A stretch of DNA of 64,000 bases from an uncultured Sphingomonas sp. (GTDB taxonomy: Bacteria > Pseudomonadota > Alphaproteobacteria > Sphingomonadales > Sphingomonadaceae), in NCBI RefSeq assembly GCF_913774285.1, contig NZ_CAJYHX010000026.1, forward strand, positions 124,001-188,000. The letters are read 5' to 3'. How positions within the stretch are numbered: position 1 is the stretch's first letter; each line of letters opens with the position of its first letter. Under the pieces are notes generated by a model. It was not told the origin of the DNA. It saw only the letters and a program-made list of their open reading frames with translations, and did no database searches. Shown piece after piece: positions 41,864-51,231 of the stretch. Made by a program: the position numbers and the translations under genes.

Positions 41864-41960
41864 TCGGTCTTGTTCCTGCTCGAAATGGGTGAGGCGCGGA
41901 AGCGAGCCCACGCCGGAAAGACGGGCCCTTTATCGGCTGTAGCGATTCGGGTCAATCCTT

Positions 41961-42770
41961 TCAGCGCTGGCATTTGCCACAATAGAAGGTGGAGCGCCCC
42001 GAATCCACGCGACGCTGCACGAGGCGGCCGCAAGAGCAGGGCTCCCCTTCCCGCCCATAGACCCGCCATTCCTTGGCGAAATAGCCCAGCTCGCCGTCCG
42101 GACGGGCATAGTCGCGCAAGGTGGACCCACCGGCGCGAATCGCCGCCTCCAGCACCTCGCGCACCGAATCGACCAGTTTCTCGAGCTTCGCCCTGCTGAT
42201 CGCCCCCGCGGGCTTCGTCGGCGCGATGCCCGACAGGAACAGCGCCTCGCACACATAGATATTGCCGAGTCCGGCGACGATTCGCTGGTCGAGCAGCAGC
42301 GCCTTCACCGGGGCGATTCGGTCGGCGAAGGCCGCCACCAGATGCGCCGCGGTGAAGTCCGGCCCCAAGGGTTCCGGTCCGAGTGCCTTGAAGGCCGGCC
42401 ATTCCGCCAGTTCGGACGTGGGCACCAGATCCATCGAACCGAATCGCCGGGGATCGTTGAGCGCCAGCCGGTGCCGCGCCGTCTCGATCACGACATGGTC
42501 GTGCTTGCCCAGCTCCGAAGGATCGATCCGCCAGCGGCCGGACATGCCGAGGTGGAAGACCAGCGTGTCCGCCCGGTCCGTATATATAAGGCCATATTTC
42601 GCGCGGCGGGACAGGCCGGTGACGGTCGCCCCGGTCAGCCGCTGGCCGAGATCGACCGGGAACGGGCGCCGCAGGTCCGCGCGATTCAGCAGCACGCGCT
42701 CGATCCGCTGGCCTTCCAGCACGGGGGCGAGGCCGCGAACGGTGGTTTCTACTTCGGGAAGCTCAGGCAT
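41961..42770 (-). CDS. mutM: Formamidopyrimidine-DNA glycosylase
   Basis: Base-excision repair enzyme of 269 residues removing 8-oxoguanine and formamidopyrimidines. The catalytic N-terminus PELPEVE (P2, E3), K58 in RRAKYGL, the H2TH segment around VAGLGNIYVCEALF, and a C-terminal zinc finger of four cysteines (PCSCG ... FYCGKCQR) are all present. About 100 bases upstream of rpsT on the same strand. A family C repeat lies on its other side. Confidence 0.96.
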   Translation of the reverse strand: MPELPEVETTVRGLAPVLEGQRIERVLLNRADLRRPFPVDLGQRLTGATVTGLSRRAKYGLIYTDRADTLVFHLGMSGRWRIDPSELGKHDHVVIETARHRLALNDPRRFGSMDLVPTSELAEWPAFKALGPEPLGPDFTAAHLVAAFADRIAPVKALLLDQRIVAGLGNIYVCEALFLSGIAPTKPAGAISRAKLEKLVDSVREVLEAAIRAGGSTLRDYARPDGELGYFAKEWRVYGREGEPCSCGRLVQRRVDSGRSTFYCGKCQR

Positions 42771-42813
42771 CTGGCCGTACAGCTAGGAAGTGGCAGGCAG
42801 AATGTCACCCCAA

Positions 42814-42954
42814 GATCCTTCCCGGCACGGGGAGGGGACCGCGCGGCGCAGCCGCGTGGTGGAGGGGGGGGCCGCCAAACCGGACCAGCTCGTGTAGAAC
42901 CCCCTGCACCATTCGCTGGCGCGAATGGTCCCCCTCCCCGTGCCGGGGAGGATC
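42814..42954. repeat. Paired palindromic repeat (family C), copy 1, before ubiE
   Basis: About 141 bases whose ends are inverted copies of GATCCTYCCCGGCACGGGGA. After the left end follow ACCGCGCG, a small palindrome and GTGGTGGAGGGGG, and the right half carries matching C-rich sequence. The same unit occurs at 43758-43897, so the two copies flank ubiE. Confidence 0.85.
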
Positions 42955-43010
42955 TAGAATGGCCCCTCAGCCCTCTTGGTTTGGCCGTCGCCTGCGGCTA
43001 AGGCACCCCC

Positions 43011-43742
43011 ATGCCCGATACCGTCTCCTTCGGTTACGAAGACGTCGCCCCTGAGGACAAGACCCGCCGCGTCGGCGAGGTGTTCTCGAATGTCGCCAGC
43101 AAATACGACCTGATGAACGACGCGATGTCGGGCGGCATGCACCGGCTGTGGAAAGATCGCTTCGTCCGCCGGGTGAAGCCGCGCGCGGGCGAGCACATCC
43201 TCGACATGGCCGGCGGCACCGGCGACATCGCCTTCCGTATGGCGGAGAGCGGCGCCGCGATCACGGTCGCCGACATCAACCCGGAAATGCTGAGCGTCGG
43301 CGTCGAGCGCGCCGCCCAGCGCGGCATCGACGGGCTGGTGTGGACCGAGGCCAATGCCGAGACGCTGCAATTCCCCGATCGCTTCTTCGACGCCTATACG
43401 ATCGCATTCGGCATCCGGAACGTGACCGACATCCCCAAGGCACTCCGCGAGGCGCACCGCGTGCTGAAGCGCGGCGGCCGCTTCTTCGTGCTGGAATTCT
43501 CGACCACCCAGTGGCCGGGCTTCGCCGAGATCTACGATGCCTATTCGCACAAGCTGGTGCCCAAGCTGGGCAAGCTGCTCGCGCAGGACGAGGACAGCTA
43601 TCGCTACCTGATCGAATCGATCCGCCGCTTCCCCGACATGCCGAGCTTCGAGCGGATGATCGCCGAGGCAGGCTTCCGGCAGACCAAGGTGGAGCCGCTG
43701 CTCGGCGGGCTCGTCGCGATCCACAGCGGCTGGAAGATTTGA
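43011..43742 (+). CDS. ubiE: Demethylmenaquinone/ubiquinone methyltransferase UbiE
   Basis: SAM-dependent C-methyltransferase of 243 residues in ubiquinone (and menaquinone) synthesis. It has the UbiE signature KYDLMNDAMSGGMHRLWK, SAM motif I DMAGGTGDIAFRM, a FGIRNVTDIPKALREAHRVLKRGG block and a C-terminal GGLVAIHSGWKI. It is followed by a family C repeat and ubiB, so the pair forms the usual ubiquinone group. Confidence 0.96.
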   Translation: MPDTVSFGYEDVAPEDKTRRVGEVFSNVASKYDLMNDAMSGGMHRLWKDRFVRRVKPRAGEHILDMAGGTGDIAFRMAESGAAITVADINPEMLSVGVERAAQRGIDGLVWTEANAETLQFPDRFFDAYTIAFGIRNVTDIPKALREAHRVLKRGGRFFVLEFSTTQWPGFAEIYDAYSHKLVPKLGKLLAQDEDSYRYLIESIRRFPDMPSFERMIAEAGFRQTKVEPLLGGLVAIHSGWKI

Positions 43743-43757
43743 TGGCAGACCCCGTTC

Positions 43758-43897
43758 GATCCTCCCCGGCACGGGGAGGGGGACCGCGCGCGTCAGCGCG
43801 TGGTGGAGGGGGATCGCCCCACCGGACTCGCCCGTGGACAGCCCCCTCCACCAAGCCGCGTTGCGGCTTGGTCCCCCTCCCCGTGCCGGGGAGGATC
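43758..43897. repeat. Paired palindromic repeat (family C), copy 2, between ubiE and ubiB
   Basis: A 140-base copy of the unit at 42814-42954, with the ends GATCCTCCCCGGCACGGGGA and its inverse. The right end contains GGGGAGGA (43888-43895), which lies 8 bases before the ubiB ATG and reads as its Shine-Dalgarno site. Confidence 0.85.
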
Positions 43898-43902
43898 TCG
43901 GC

Positions 43903-45435
43903 ATGACCGCCCCCGCCGTCCACCTCTGGCGCCTGCTCAAATGGGGCCGCATCCTCGCGCGCCACGGCGCGCTGCGCGGCATCGAGCGCGACGCGAACAC
44001 CCCGCATCCGGTGCGCCGCGTTGCCCGCATTGCCCGGCTGGGCGCGCGCGTGCCGGCGGTCCCTGCCTATGCAGATGCCTTCCAGGCAATCGGTCCCGCC
44101 GCGATCAAGCTCGGCCAGACGCTCGCCACCCGTCCCGATCTCGTCGGCGAGACCGCCGCGCAAGACCTGCTACGGTTGCAGGACGCGCTTCCGCCCGTCC
44201 CCTTCGACATCATCCGCGAGCGGATCGAAACCAGCTTTGGGCGCCCGCTCTCCGCGATGTTTGCGGAAGTGGAGGAAACCCCGATCGGCGCAGCCTCGAT
44301 CGCGCAGGTACACCGTGCGGTGACCACCGACGGCCGCCGCGTCGCGGTGAAGGTGCTGCGCCCGGGCATCGAGAGCGATTTCGCCCGCGCCATCGACACC
44401 TATGAATGGGCCGCCGCCCAGCTCCAGGCCTATGGCGGCGAGGCGCGCCGCCTGCGCCCGCGCCTGGTGATCGAAAGTTTCAAGCGCTGGACCGCGCGCG
44501 AGCTCGACTTCCGCCGCGAGGCCGCCTCGGCCTCCGAGCTCGCCGAGGGCATGACCGCCGAGCCGGACTTCATGGTTCCCCAGATCGACTGGCAGCGCAC
44601 CACCGGCAAGGTGCTGACGCTGGAGTGGATCGACGGCATTAAGCTCAGCGACCGCGAGGCGCTGGTCCGCGCCGGGCACGACATGCCGGGCCTTGCGGGC
44701 AAGCTGATCAAGGCGTTCCTGCGCCAGGCGATCGCCGAGGGTTTCTTCCATGCGGACATGCACCAGGGCAATCTGTTCGCGCTGCCCGACGGCCGCATCG
44801 CCGCGATCGACTTCGGCATCATGGGCCGGATCGACCGCCGCGCCCGCGTGTGGCTCGCTGAAATCCTCTATGGGCTGCTCACCGGCGACTATAAGCGCGT
44901 CGCCGAAATCCATTTCGAGGCGGGCTATGTTCCCGCCCACCACAATGTCGCCGAGTTCGCGACGGCGCTCCGCGCGGTCGGCGAGCCGATGCGCGGGCTG
45001 CCGGTGAAGGAGATGTCGATCGGCGGCATGCTCGACGGCCTGTTCTCGATCACCCGCGACTTCGACATGATGACGCAGCCGCACCTGCTGCTGCTCCAGA
45101 AGACGATGGTGATGGTGGAAGGCGTCGCGCGCGGCCTCGATCCGGACATCAACCTGTGGGAGGTCTCGGCGCCGTTCGTCCGCGAATGGATCCGCACCGA
45201 GCTTGGGCCCGAGGCCAAGGTCGCCGATCGCCTGATCCAGGACCTGCGCACCCTCGCCCGCCTGCCGGAGCTGGTGCGCAACATCGAGCTGCGCTTCCCT
45301 GCCCCCGGTGGCGCGCCGCCCGAGCCGCCCTTGCGCGAGATCCAGGTCGTGCGCGTCGGCGGCGGCTGGCGCTACGCGCTGGTCAGCATCGTCGCCGCGC
45401 TGGCCGGGGTGGCCGGAACGCTGCTGCTGAAATGA
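43903..45435 (+). CDS. ubiB: Ubiquinone biosynthesis regulatory kinase-like protein UbiB
   Basis: ABC1/ADCK family protein of 510 residues, membrane-associated, required for ubiquinone synthesis. The kinase-like core has the QAIGPAAIKLGQTLATRPDL motif, the alanine-rich loop EETPIGAASIAQVHRA in place of a glycine loop, VAVKVLRPG with the lysine, FFHADMHQGNLF (catalytic-type Asp), and AIDFGIMGR. Two hydrophobic spans end the protein (YALVSIVAALAGVAGTLLL). I chose ATG 43903 because it starts family similarity; an ATG at 43834 lies within the repeat. The ribosome-binding site comes from the repeat end. Confidence 0.94.
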   Translation: MTAPAVHLWRLLKWGRILARHGALRGIERDANTPHPVRRVARIARLGARVPAVPAYADAFQAIGPAAIKLGQTLATRPDLVGETAAQDLLRLQDALPPVPFDIIRERIETSFGRPLSAMFAEVEETPIGAASIAQVHRAVTTDGRRVAVKVLRPGIESDFARAIDTYEWAAAQLQAYGGEARRLRPRLVIESFKRWTARELDFRREAASASELAEGMTAEPDFMVPQIDWQRTTGKVLTLEWIDGIKLSDREALVRAGHDMPGLAGKLIKAFLRQAIAEGFFHADMHQGNLFALPDGRIAAIDFGIMGRIDRRARVWLAEILYGLLTGDYKRVAEIHFEAGYVPAHHNVAEFATALRAVGEPMRGLPVKEMSIGGMLDGLFSITRDFDMMTQPHLLLLQKTMVMVEGVARGLDPDINLWEVSAPFVREWIRTELGPEAKVADRLIQDLRTLARLPELVRNIELRFPAPGGAPPEPPLREIQVVRVGGGWRYALVSIVAALAGVAGTLLLK

Positions 45436-46550
45436 CCGGGCGCACGCGCCGCCTCTGGACCCTCCAGCCGAGCCGCTTTGCCGCCCTGTCGCGGGGTCGC
45501 GCGCGGCTGGCCTGGCTGGCGGTGCTGCTGCTGGTGCTCGCCGCGCTTACCGCGCTGGCGGTGCCGTCGCTCATCGGCGATGGCGCCACTGCCCAGGCCA
45601 CCGCCGATCGAATGACCGATGTCGGGCTGTATGAGCGGGTCGTCGCGGCGATGAAGGGCGGCGACACCTATTATGTCGCGGCGAGCGATGCGATGCGTGC
45701 CGGCGGCTATCCGCTGCGGCCGTTCTTCACCATGCGGCTGCCCGCGCTGGCGGCGCTCCAGGCGCTGATCCCCGGCTGGGCGAGCATCGCCCTGCTGCTC
45801 GCGCTCGCCGCGCTGACTGCCTTCGCTTGGGCCTCGCGCGTCGGTGTCGCGCTCACCGGGCTGTTCCCGCGTGCGGTGATGATGCTGCTGCTCGCCGTCT
45901 CAATGCTCGCCTTCTTCCAGCCGGGACTGGTGTTGTTCCATGAGGTCTGGGCGGGGCTGCTCGTTGCGCTTTCTCTGGCCTTGCGCCGCCCCAGCCGCGC
46001 GCTGGAGGCGATCGCGCTCGGCCTGGCCGCGATGCTGATCCGCGAGACTGCGGCGCTCTACGCGGTCGTGATGCTGCTCTTCGCCTGGGGCGAGGATCGG
46101 CGTGGCGAGGCGCTGGGCTGGGGCGTGGCGCTGCTGGTCTTCGGCGGCGTGCTGGCGCTGCATGCCCATGCCGTGGCCGGGGTGACCGGACCGCTCGATC
46201 CCGCATCGCCGGGCTGGTCGGCGTTTAACGGCCCCGGCTTCTTCCTCCGCGCGCTGGTCACGTCGACCGCACTCCAGACGCTGCCGGTGCTGATCGGTGC
46301 GGTGCTGATCGTGCTGGCGCTGCTCGGCTGGGCCAGCTGGGACGAGCCGCTTGGCCTGCGCATGTTCGCGCTGCTGATCGCGTACGGCGCGGTGATCTCG
46401 CTGTTCGCGCGGCTCGACAATTTCTACTGGGCGCTGATGATCGCCCCCGCCGCGCTGGTCGGGCTGGTGTTCGTCCCCGATGCGCTGGCGGACCTGTGGC
46501 ACCGTGCGCTGGACCGGCGGCGGATCACGGTTACAACGGTGACGCCATGA
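45432..46550 (+). CDS. Multi-pass membrane protein of unknown function
   Basis: A protein of 372 residues with about nine hydrophobic segments, a basic N-terminus, and one larger loop (about residues 50-90) carrying the sequence YERVVAAMKGGDTYYVAASDAMRAGGYPLRPFF. Such loops with polar and acidic residues after the first span resemble GT-C glycosyltransferases or related membrane enzymes. An RLDNFYWALM segment is near the C-terminus. I do not recognise a named family. It overlaps ubiB and coaBC by 4 bases on each side and is therefore part of the same operon. Confidence 0.8.
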   Translation: MTGRTRRLWTLQPSRFAALSRGRARLAWLAVLLLVLAALTALAVPSLIGDGATAQATADRMTDVGLYERVVAAMKGGDTYYVAASDAMRAGGYPLRPFFTMRLPALAALQALIPGWASIALLLALAALTAFAWASRVGVALTGLFPRAVMMLLLAVSMLAFFQPGLVLFHEVWAGLLVALSLALRRPSRALEAIALGLAAMLIRETAALYAVVMLLFAWGEDRRGEALGWGVALLVFGGVLALHAHAVAGVTGPLDPASPGWSAFNGPGFFLRALVTSTALQTLPVLIGAVLIVLALLGWASWDEPLGLRMFALLIAYGAVISLFARLDNFYWALMIAPAALVGLVFVPDALADLWHRALDRRRITVTTVTP

Positions 46551-47719
46551 AGCGCATCCTGCTCATCGTCGGCGGGGGCATCGCCGCCTACAAGGCCTGC
46601 GAACTCGTCCGCCTGTGCCGCAAGGCGGGGATCGGCGTCACCTGCGTGCTGACCGAAGGCGGCCAGCATTTCGTCACGCCGATGACGCTGGCGGCGCTGT
46701 CCGAGAACCAGGTCTACACCACGCTGTGGGACCTGAAGGACGAGGCGGAGATGGGCCATATCCAGCTCAGCCGCCAGGCCGACTTGGTCGTCGTCGCGCC
46801 GGCTACCGCCGATTTGCTCGCCCGCATGGCCGGCGGCATTGCCAGCGATCTGGCGACCACGCTGCTGCTCGCCACCGACAAGCCGGTGCTCGCAGCACCT
46901 GCGATGAACGTGCGGATGTGGAGCCACGCCGCCACCCGCCGCAACGTGGCCCAGCTCCGCGCCGACGGCGTGACCGTGCTGGAGCCCGACGAGGGGCCCA
47001 TGGCCTGCGGCGAATACGGTCCCGGCCGCCTGCCCGAGCCCGACGCGATCCTCGCCGCGATCCAGCAGGCGCTCTCGCCGGTGGAACCGCGACTGTCGGG
47101 CAAGCATGTCCTCGTCACCGCGGGCCCGACGCACGAGCCGATTGACCCGGTGCGCTACATCGCCAATCGCTCCTCGGGGAAGCAGGGCTTCGCCATTGCC
47201 GGCGCGCTCGCGGCGCTGGGTGCGCGCGTCACGCTGGTGGCCGGGCCGGTGACGCTGCCTACGCCTGCGAGGGTCACCCGCGTCGACGTGGAGACCGCGC
47301 GCGAGATGGCGGCCGCGGTCGATGGCGCCCTGCCCGCCGATGCCGCGGTGATGGTTGCGGCGGTGGCCGACTGGCATGTCGAGGCGGCGTCCCAGAAACT
47401 GAAGAAGGGGGACACCGCGCCCCTGCTGCACCTGTCGCAGAATCCTGATATCCTCGCCGGACTGGCGCAGAGCGCGCGCCGGCCGCGGCTCGTGGTGGGC
47501 TTTGCGGCGGAGACCGAACGAGTGATCGAACATGCCGTCGCGAAACGCACGCGCAAGAACGCGGACTGGATTGTCGCCAACGATGTTTCGGGCGATGTGA
47601 TGGGGGGTGAAGCCAATGCCGTCCATCTCGTCACCGCCGAAGGCGTCGAAAGCTGGGAGCGCGCGTCCAAGGCCGACGTCGCCCGTCGCCTCGCCGAACG
47701 GATCGCCGATGCGCTATAA
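46547..47719 (+). CDS. coaBC: Bifunctional phosphopantothenoylcysteine decarboxylase / phosphopantothenate-cysteine ligase
   Basis: Coenzyme A synthesis enzyme of 390 residues doing two steps. N-terminal CoaC domain (about 1-185) is a flavoprotein with GGGIAAYKACELVR, the PAMNVRMW motif and a MACGEYGPGR region. C-terminal CoaB domain (about 190-390) has TAGPTHEPIDPVRYIANRSSGKQG and AAVADW, with the lysines LKK that follow. Starts at ATG 46547, overlapping the membrane-protein stop. The 3' end overlaps the following lipoprotein gene by 11 bases. Confidence 0.95.
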   Translation: MKRILLIVGGGIAAYKACELVRLCRKAGIGVTCVLTEGGQHFVTPMTLAALSENQVYTTLWDLKDEAEMGHIQLSRQADLVVVAPATADLLARMAGGIASDLATTLLLATDKPVLAAPAMNVRMWSHAATRRNVAQLRADGVTVLEPDEGPMACGEYGPGRLPEPDAILAAIQQALSPVEPRLSGKHVLVTAGPTHEPIDPVRYIANRSSGKQGFAIAGALAALGARVTLVAGPVTLPTPARVTRVDVETAREMAAAVDGALPADAAVMVAAVADWHVEAASQKLKKGDTAPLLHLSQNPDILAGLAQSARRPRLVVGFAAETERVIEHAVAKRTRKNADWIVANDVSGDVMGGEANAVHLVTAEGVESWERASKADVARRLAERIADAL

Positions 47720-48533
47720 GCTTTGTCCGGCGCTTGCCGGTTTGGCCCTGCTCGCCGGCTGCACCGCGCCCGTCGCCACCAGGACGCACACCGCCGCCAA
47801 GGTCGAACCCGCGCTCAACCTGCACGCGCGCAATTTCGGCGCGACCGCACCGGACACGGTGCGCACGCTGATTGTCGTCCTCCATGGCGACGGCGGGCCG
47901 GAAACCCGCAGCGACCATTATCGCTTCGCCGAGGCCGCCACCCAGAGCATCCCCAACAGCGCCGCCGTCGCCCTGCTCCGCCCCGGCTATGGCGACGCGG
48001 CGGGCAATCGCTCCCCGGGCCAGGCGGGCCAGGGGTTCGGCGACGACTATACGCAGGAGCGGATCGACGCGATCGCGGAAGCGCTCGGCACCCTGCGCCG
48101 TCGCTTCGCCTCCGCCCGACTGATCCTGGTCGGCGATTCGGGCGGGGCCGCGATCGCCGCGGACATCGCCGGCATCCGCCCCGATCTGGTCGATGCGATG
48201 GTGCTGGTCGGCTGCCCCTGCGCGCTGCCCGAATGGCGCAAGGGCATGCAGAAGCAGCGCCATGGCGCCGCCTGGGCGACGCCGGTGGCCAGCCTCGATC
48301 CGCTCAAGACCGCAGGCGGGGTGATGCCCGGCATGCGCGCTGCTGTACTCGTCGGGCTCGACGACAAGATCACGCCCCCGGCACTGTCGCGCGCCTATGC
48401 CGAGGCCCTTGCACTTCGCGGCATCGCTACCGATCTCCGGATCGTCCCCGGACGGGGACATGATCTGCTCAACGATCCCGAAGTGCTGGCGGCAACCACC
48501 CGGCTGGCGACCGCGCTTCCCACGAAAGGCTGA
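47709..48533 (+). CDS. Lipoprotein of the alpha/beta-hydrolase fold
   Basis: A predicted lipoprotein of 274 residues: signal peptide with lipobox LLAGC (C18). The mature part looks like a serine hydrolase: oxyanion segment [11 protein letters not shown], nucleophile elbow GDSGG (S144), Asp at 218/219 in GLDDKITPP, and H251 in GRGHDLL. The fold resembles small esterases or dienelactone-hydrolase types. It lies between coaBC (11-base overlap) and dut (2-base gap), so it is co-expressed with housekeeping genes for no evident reason. Substrate unknown. Confidence 0.82.
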   Translation: MRYKLCPALAGLALLAGCTAPVATRTHTAAKVEPALNLHARNFGATAPDTVRTLIVVLHGDGGPETRSDHYRFAEAATQSIPNSAAVALLRPGYGDAAGNRSPGQAGQGFGDDYTQERIDAIAEALGTLRRRFASARLILVGDSGGAAIAADIAGIRPDLVDAMVLVGCPCALPEWRKGMQKQRHGAAWATPVASLDPLKTAGGVMPGMRAAVLVGLDDKITPPALSRAYAEALALRGIATDLRIVPGRGHDLLNDPEVLAATTRLATALPTKG

Positions 48534-48535
48534 CC

Positions 48536-48982
48536 TTGCTGCCGCCGATCCGTATCGCGATCCAGCGCCTGCCCCATGGCGAGAATCTCCCCCTCCCCCG
48601 CTACGCCACCGACGGTGCGGCGGGCATGGACGTCGTCGCCGCCGAAGACCTGACGCTGGCCCCGGGCGCGCGCCATGCCGTCGCCACCGGCTTCGCCATG
48701 GCGATTCCGGCCGGCTACGAGGTGCAGGTCCGCCCGCGCTCCGGCCTGGCGCTCAAGCACGGCATCACCTGCCTCAACACGCCGGGCACGATCGACAGCG
48801 ATTATCGCGGCGAGATCAAGGTCATCCTGGCGAATCTTGGCACCGAGGCCTTCCCGATCGCGCGCGGTGACCGAATCGCCCAGCTGGTCCCCGCCCCCGT
48901 CCAGCGCGCCGATCTGGACGAAGTGACCAGCCTCGACGAGACCGCGCGGGGCGCCGGCGGCTTCGGCTCGACCGGGCGATGA
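48536..48982 (+). CDS. dut: Deoxyuridine 5'-triphosphate nucleotidohydrolase (dUTPase)
   Basis: Trimeric dUTPase of 148 residues hydrolysing dUTP to dUMP and pyrophosphate. The five motifs are visible in order: [34 protein letters not shown], and the C-terminal [12 protein letters not shown]-loop-like motif. The start is TTG at 48536, with AAAGG 6 bases upstream. It overlaps the next gene by 4 bases. Confidence 0.96.
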   Translation: MLPPIRIAIQRLPHGENLPLPRYATDGAAGMDVVAAEDLTLAPGARHAVATGFAMAIPAGYEVQVRPRSGLALKHGITCLNTPGTIDSDYRGEIKVILANLGTEAFPIARGDRIAQLVPAPVQRADLDEVTSLDETARGAGGFGSTGR

Positions 48983-49356
48983 TCGCCGGCCTCGCCCTCG
49001 CGCTCGCGCTGCAGTCGACGCCGCCGCGGATCGACTGGCCCTCGCTCGCGCCGCTGCCCTATCGCGCCGAGCCCCAGATCAGCCCGGACATGCTCGCTTT
49101 CGTCGCGAGCGAAGTGACGACGCGCAAATGCCCGCTGGCGATCGGCCCGGGCCTGACGCTCAGCGTCGACGTCGCCGTGCTGGTCGATGCGCAGGACAAT
49201 ATCCGCACGACCGTGCCGCGCGCGATCCAGTGCCCGACGGTGGAGCAATATGCCGCCGCGATGGTCGCCGGCGCCGCCCGCGGCAACCTGCTGCCGCGCC
49301 GGGCTAGCGCGGACCAATGGTACCGCGCGACCGTCACCTTCACCTGGCCGAAATGA
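48979..49356 (+). CDS. Exported hypothetical protein in the coaBC-dut operon
   Basis: A protein of 125 residues with a short hydrophobic start ([13 protein letters not shown]) that may be a signal peptide. The mature part has two cysteines (TRKCPL and AIQCPT) that could form a disulfide, and ends in a beta-rich [10 protein letters not shown]. The C-terminal half, with valine-rich strands ([18 protein letters not shown]), is of the sort found in TonB-C-like domains but is not a clear match. Overlaps dut and the next gene by 4 bases each. Confidence 0.7.
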   Translation: MIAGLALALALQSTPPRIDWPSLAPLPYRAEPQISPDMLAFVASEVTTRKCPLAIGPGLTLSVDVAVLVDAQDNIRTTVPRAIQCPTVEQYAAAMVAGAARGNLLPRRASADQWYRATVTFTWPK

Positions 49357-50117
49357 CCCTCTCCGACGAGGAGCTGGAACGCTACGCTCGCCACATCATC
49401 CTGCGCGAAGTGGGCGGTTCTGGTCAGGCGAAGCTCAAGGCCGCGCGAGTGCTGGTGATCGGCGCGGGTGGCATCGGCGCGCCGGCGATCCAGTATCTCG
49501 CCGCGGCCGGCGTGGGCACGCTGACCATCGTCGACGACGACGTGGTCGACCGCTCCAATCTCCAGCGCCAGGTGCTGTTCGGCACCGACGATATCGGCAT
49601 CGGCAAGGCGGAAGCGGCCGCCGCCCGCGTCGCCGCGATCAACCCCAATGTCACCGTGCGCGTCGAGGCCCGCCGGCTCTCCGCCGACGATGCCCCCGCG
49701 CTGATCGCCGGGCACGACGTCGTCCTCGATGGCACCGATAACTTCGCAACGCGCCTGGCCGTCGCCGATGCTGCCCTCGCCGCGCGCGTACCACTGGTAT
49801 CCTCCGCCGTCGCCGAGTTCGAGGGCCAGCTCGGCACCTTCCGGGGCTGGGAGGCGGACAAGCCGTGTTACCGCTGCTTCGTCGGCCACGATCCCGAGCG
49901 CGAGGGCGTCAGCTGCTCCGAGCAAGGCGTGCTGGGCGCGCTGACCGGCATCCTCGGCAGTCTCGCCGCGCTGGAGGTGATCCGCGCGATCACGCCGTTC
50001 GGTGACGACACCGCGGGCAAGCTGCTGCTGGTAGACGCGCTGGCCCTGCGCTTTCGCACCCTCCAGCTGCCCAAGGATCCGGGCTGCCCGACTTGCGGCA
50101 CGGGAACGCTCCGGTAA
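49353..50117 (+). CDS. MoeB/ThiF/HesA family adenylyltransferase
   Basis: E1-like enzyme of 254 residues that adenylates the C-terminal glycine of a small sulfur carrier (MoaD or ThiS). Visible: the start ELERYARHIILREVGGSGQAKL, ATP site GAGGIGAP, DDDVVDRSNLQRQ, DGTDNFATR, and structural zinc cysteines CYRCF and CPTCG. A cysteine lies near VSCSEQGVLG. No C-terminal rhodanese domain. The choice between molybdopterin and thiamine pathways cannot be made here; no moaD or thiS is near. Confidence 0.9.
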   Translation: MTLSDEELERYARHIILREVGGSGQAKLKAARVLVIGAGGIGAPAIQYLAAAGVGTLTIVDDDVVDRSNLQRQVLFGTDDIGIGKAEAAAARVAAINPNVTVRVEARRLSADDAPALIAGHDVVLDGTDNFATRLAVADAALAARVPLVSSAVAEFEGQLGTFRGWEADKPCYRCFVGHDPEREGVSCSEQGVLGALTGILGSLAALEVIRAITPFGDDTAGKLLLVDALALRFRTLQLPKDPGCPTCGTGTLR

Positions 50118-50165
50118 GGAGAAGCGGCCTAGGAGCGGCACGGATACCGCAGCACAGGAGCCAAG

Positions 50166-51185
50166 ATGACCGACCCGACCGCCAAGCCGCCGCGCGTGCT
50201 CGTCACCGGATCGGCCGGGTTCATCGGCTTCCACACCGCCAGCCGCCTGCTCCAGGCGGGTGCGACGGTGCTCGGCATCGACAATTTCTCGGATTACTAT
50301 GACGTCGCGCTCAAGGAAGCGCGAAACGACATGCTGTCCAACCACCCGAGCTTCCGGGTGGCACGCCTATCCATCGAGGATCAGCCTGCGCTCGCCGACA
50401 TTTGGGCCGAGTTCCAGCCCGACGTGGTGATCCACCTCGCCGCACAGGCCGGCGTACGCTTCAGCATCGAGCAGCCCGCCAGCTATATCGGCGCGAACAT
50501 CGTCGGCACGTTCAATCTGCTGGAGCTGGCGCGGCACCATCCGGTGCGTCACTTCCTAGCCGCCTCGACCAGCTCGGTATACGGCGCCAACACCGACATG
50601 CCGTTCGGCGAGACCCAGCGCACCGCCACGCCGATGAGCCTCTACGCCGCCACCAAGGGCGCGACCGAGCTGATGGGCCACAGCTACGCGCACCTGTTCC
50701 GCACGCCGATGACCTTCTTCCGCTTTTTCACGGTCTACGGCCCCTGGGGCCGGCCCGACATGGCGCTGTTCAAGTTCACCCGCGCGATCCTCGCCGGCGA
50801 GCCGATCGACGTCTTCAACAATGGCGAGATGGTGCGGGACTTCACCTTCATCGACGATCTCGCCGAATCGATCGTGCGGCTGATCGATGCCGTGCCGGGC
50901 GACGTGCCGGTGGAAGGCGACAGCCTCTCCCCCGCCGCGCCCTTCCGCATCGTCAACATCGGCGCGGGCCGCCCCACCCCGCTGATGGACTATATCGGCG
51001 CAGCGGAGAAGGCGCTCGGCCGCACCGCGATCAAGAACTTCCTGCCGATGCAGGCCGGCGACGTGCCCGCGACCGAAGCCTCGTCCGATCTGCTCCGCCG
51101 CCTCACCGGCTATGCGCCCTCCACCACCCCAGAAGAAGGCGTGGCCGCGTTCGTGCGCTGGTATCTGGAGCATTATCGAAGCTGA
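50166..51185 (+). CDS. UDP-glucuronate 4-epimerase-like NAD-dependent epimerase
   Basis: Short-chain epimerase of 339 residues. The NAD motif is VTGSAGFIGFH, followed by IDNFSDYYDVALKEAR, a segment typical of UDP-glucuronate epimerases (CapI/LpsL group). Catalytic residues are the S/T of STSSVYG and the Y-x-x-x-K in SLYAATKGATE. FFTVYGPWGRPDMALFKFTRAIL is also family-typical. It would make UDP-galacturonate for surface polysaccharide. AGGAG lies before the ATG. It is followed by a UDP-HexNAc dehydrogenase. Confidence 0.9.
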   Translation: MTDPTAKPPRVLVTGSAGFIGFHTASRLLQAGATVLGIDNFSDYYDVALKEARNDMLSNHPSFRVARLSIEDQPALADIWAEFQPDVVIHLAAQAGVRFSIEQPASYIGANIVGTFNLLELARHHPVRHFLAASTSSVYGANTDMPFGETQRTATPMSLYAATKGATELMGHSYAHLFRTPMTFFRFFTVYGPWGRPDMALFKFTRAILAGEPIDVFNNGEMVRDFTFIDDLAESIVRLIDAVPGDVPVEGDSLSPAAPFRIVNIGAGRPTPLMDYIGAAEKALGRTAIKNFLPMQAGDVPATEASSDLLRRLTGYAPSTTPEEGVAAFVRWYLEHYRS

Positions 51186-51231
51186 AACCGGCGCTGGTGC
51201 ATGAGAACCGCTCCCGAATGGAGCGGACAAG

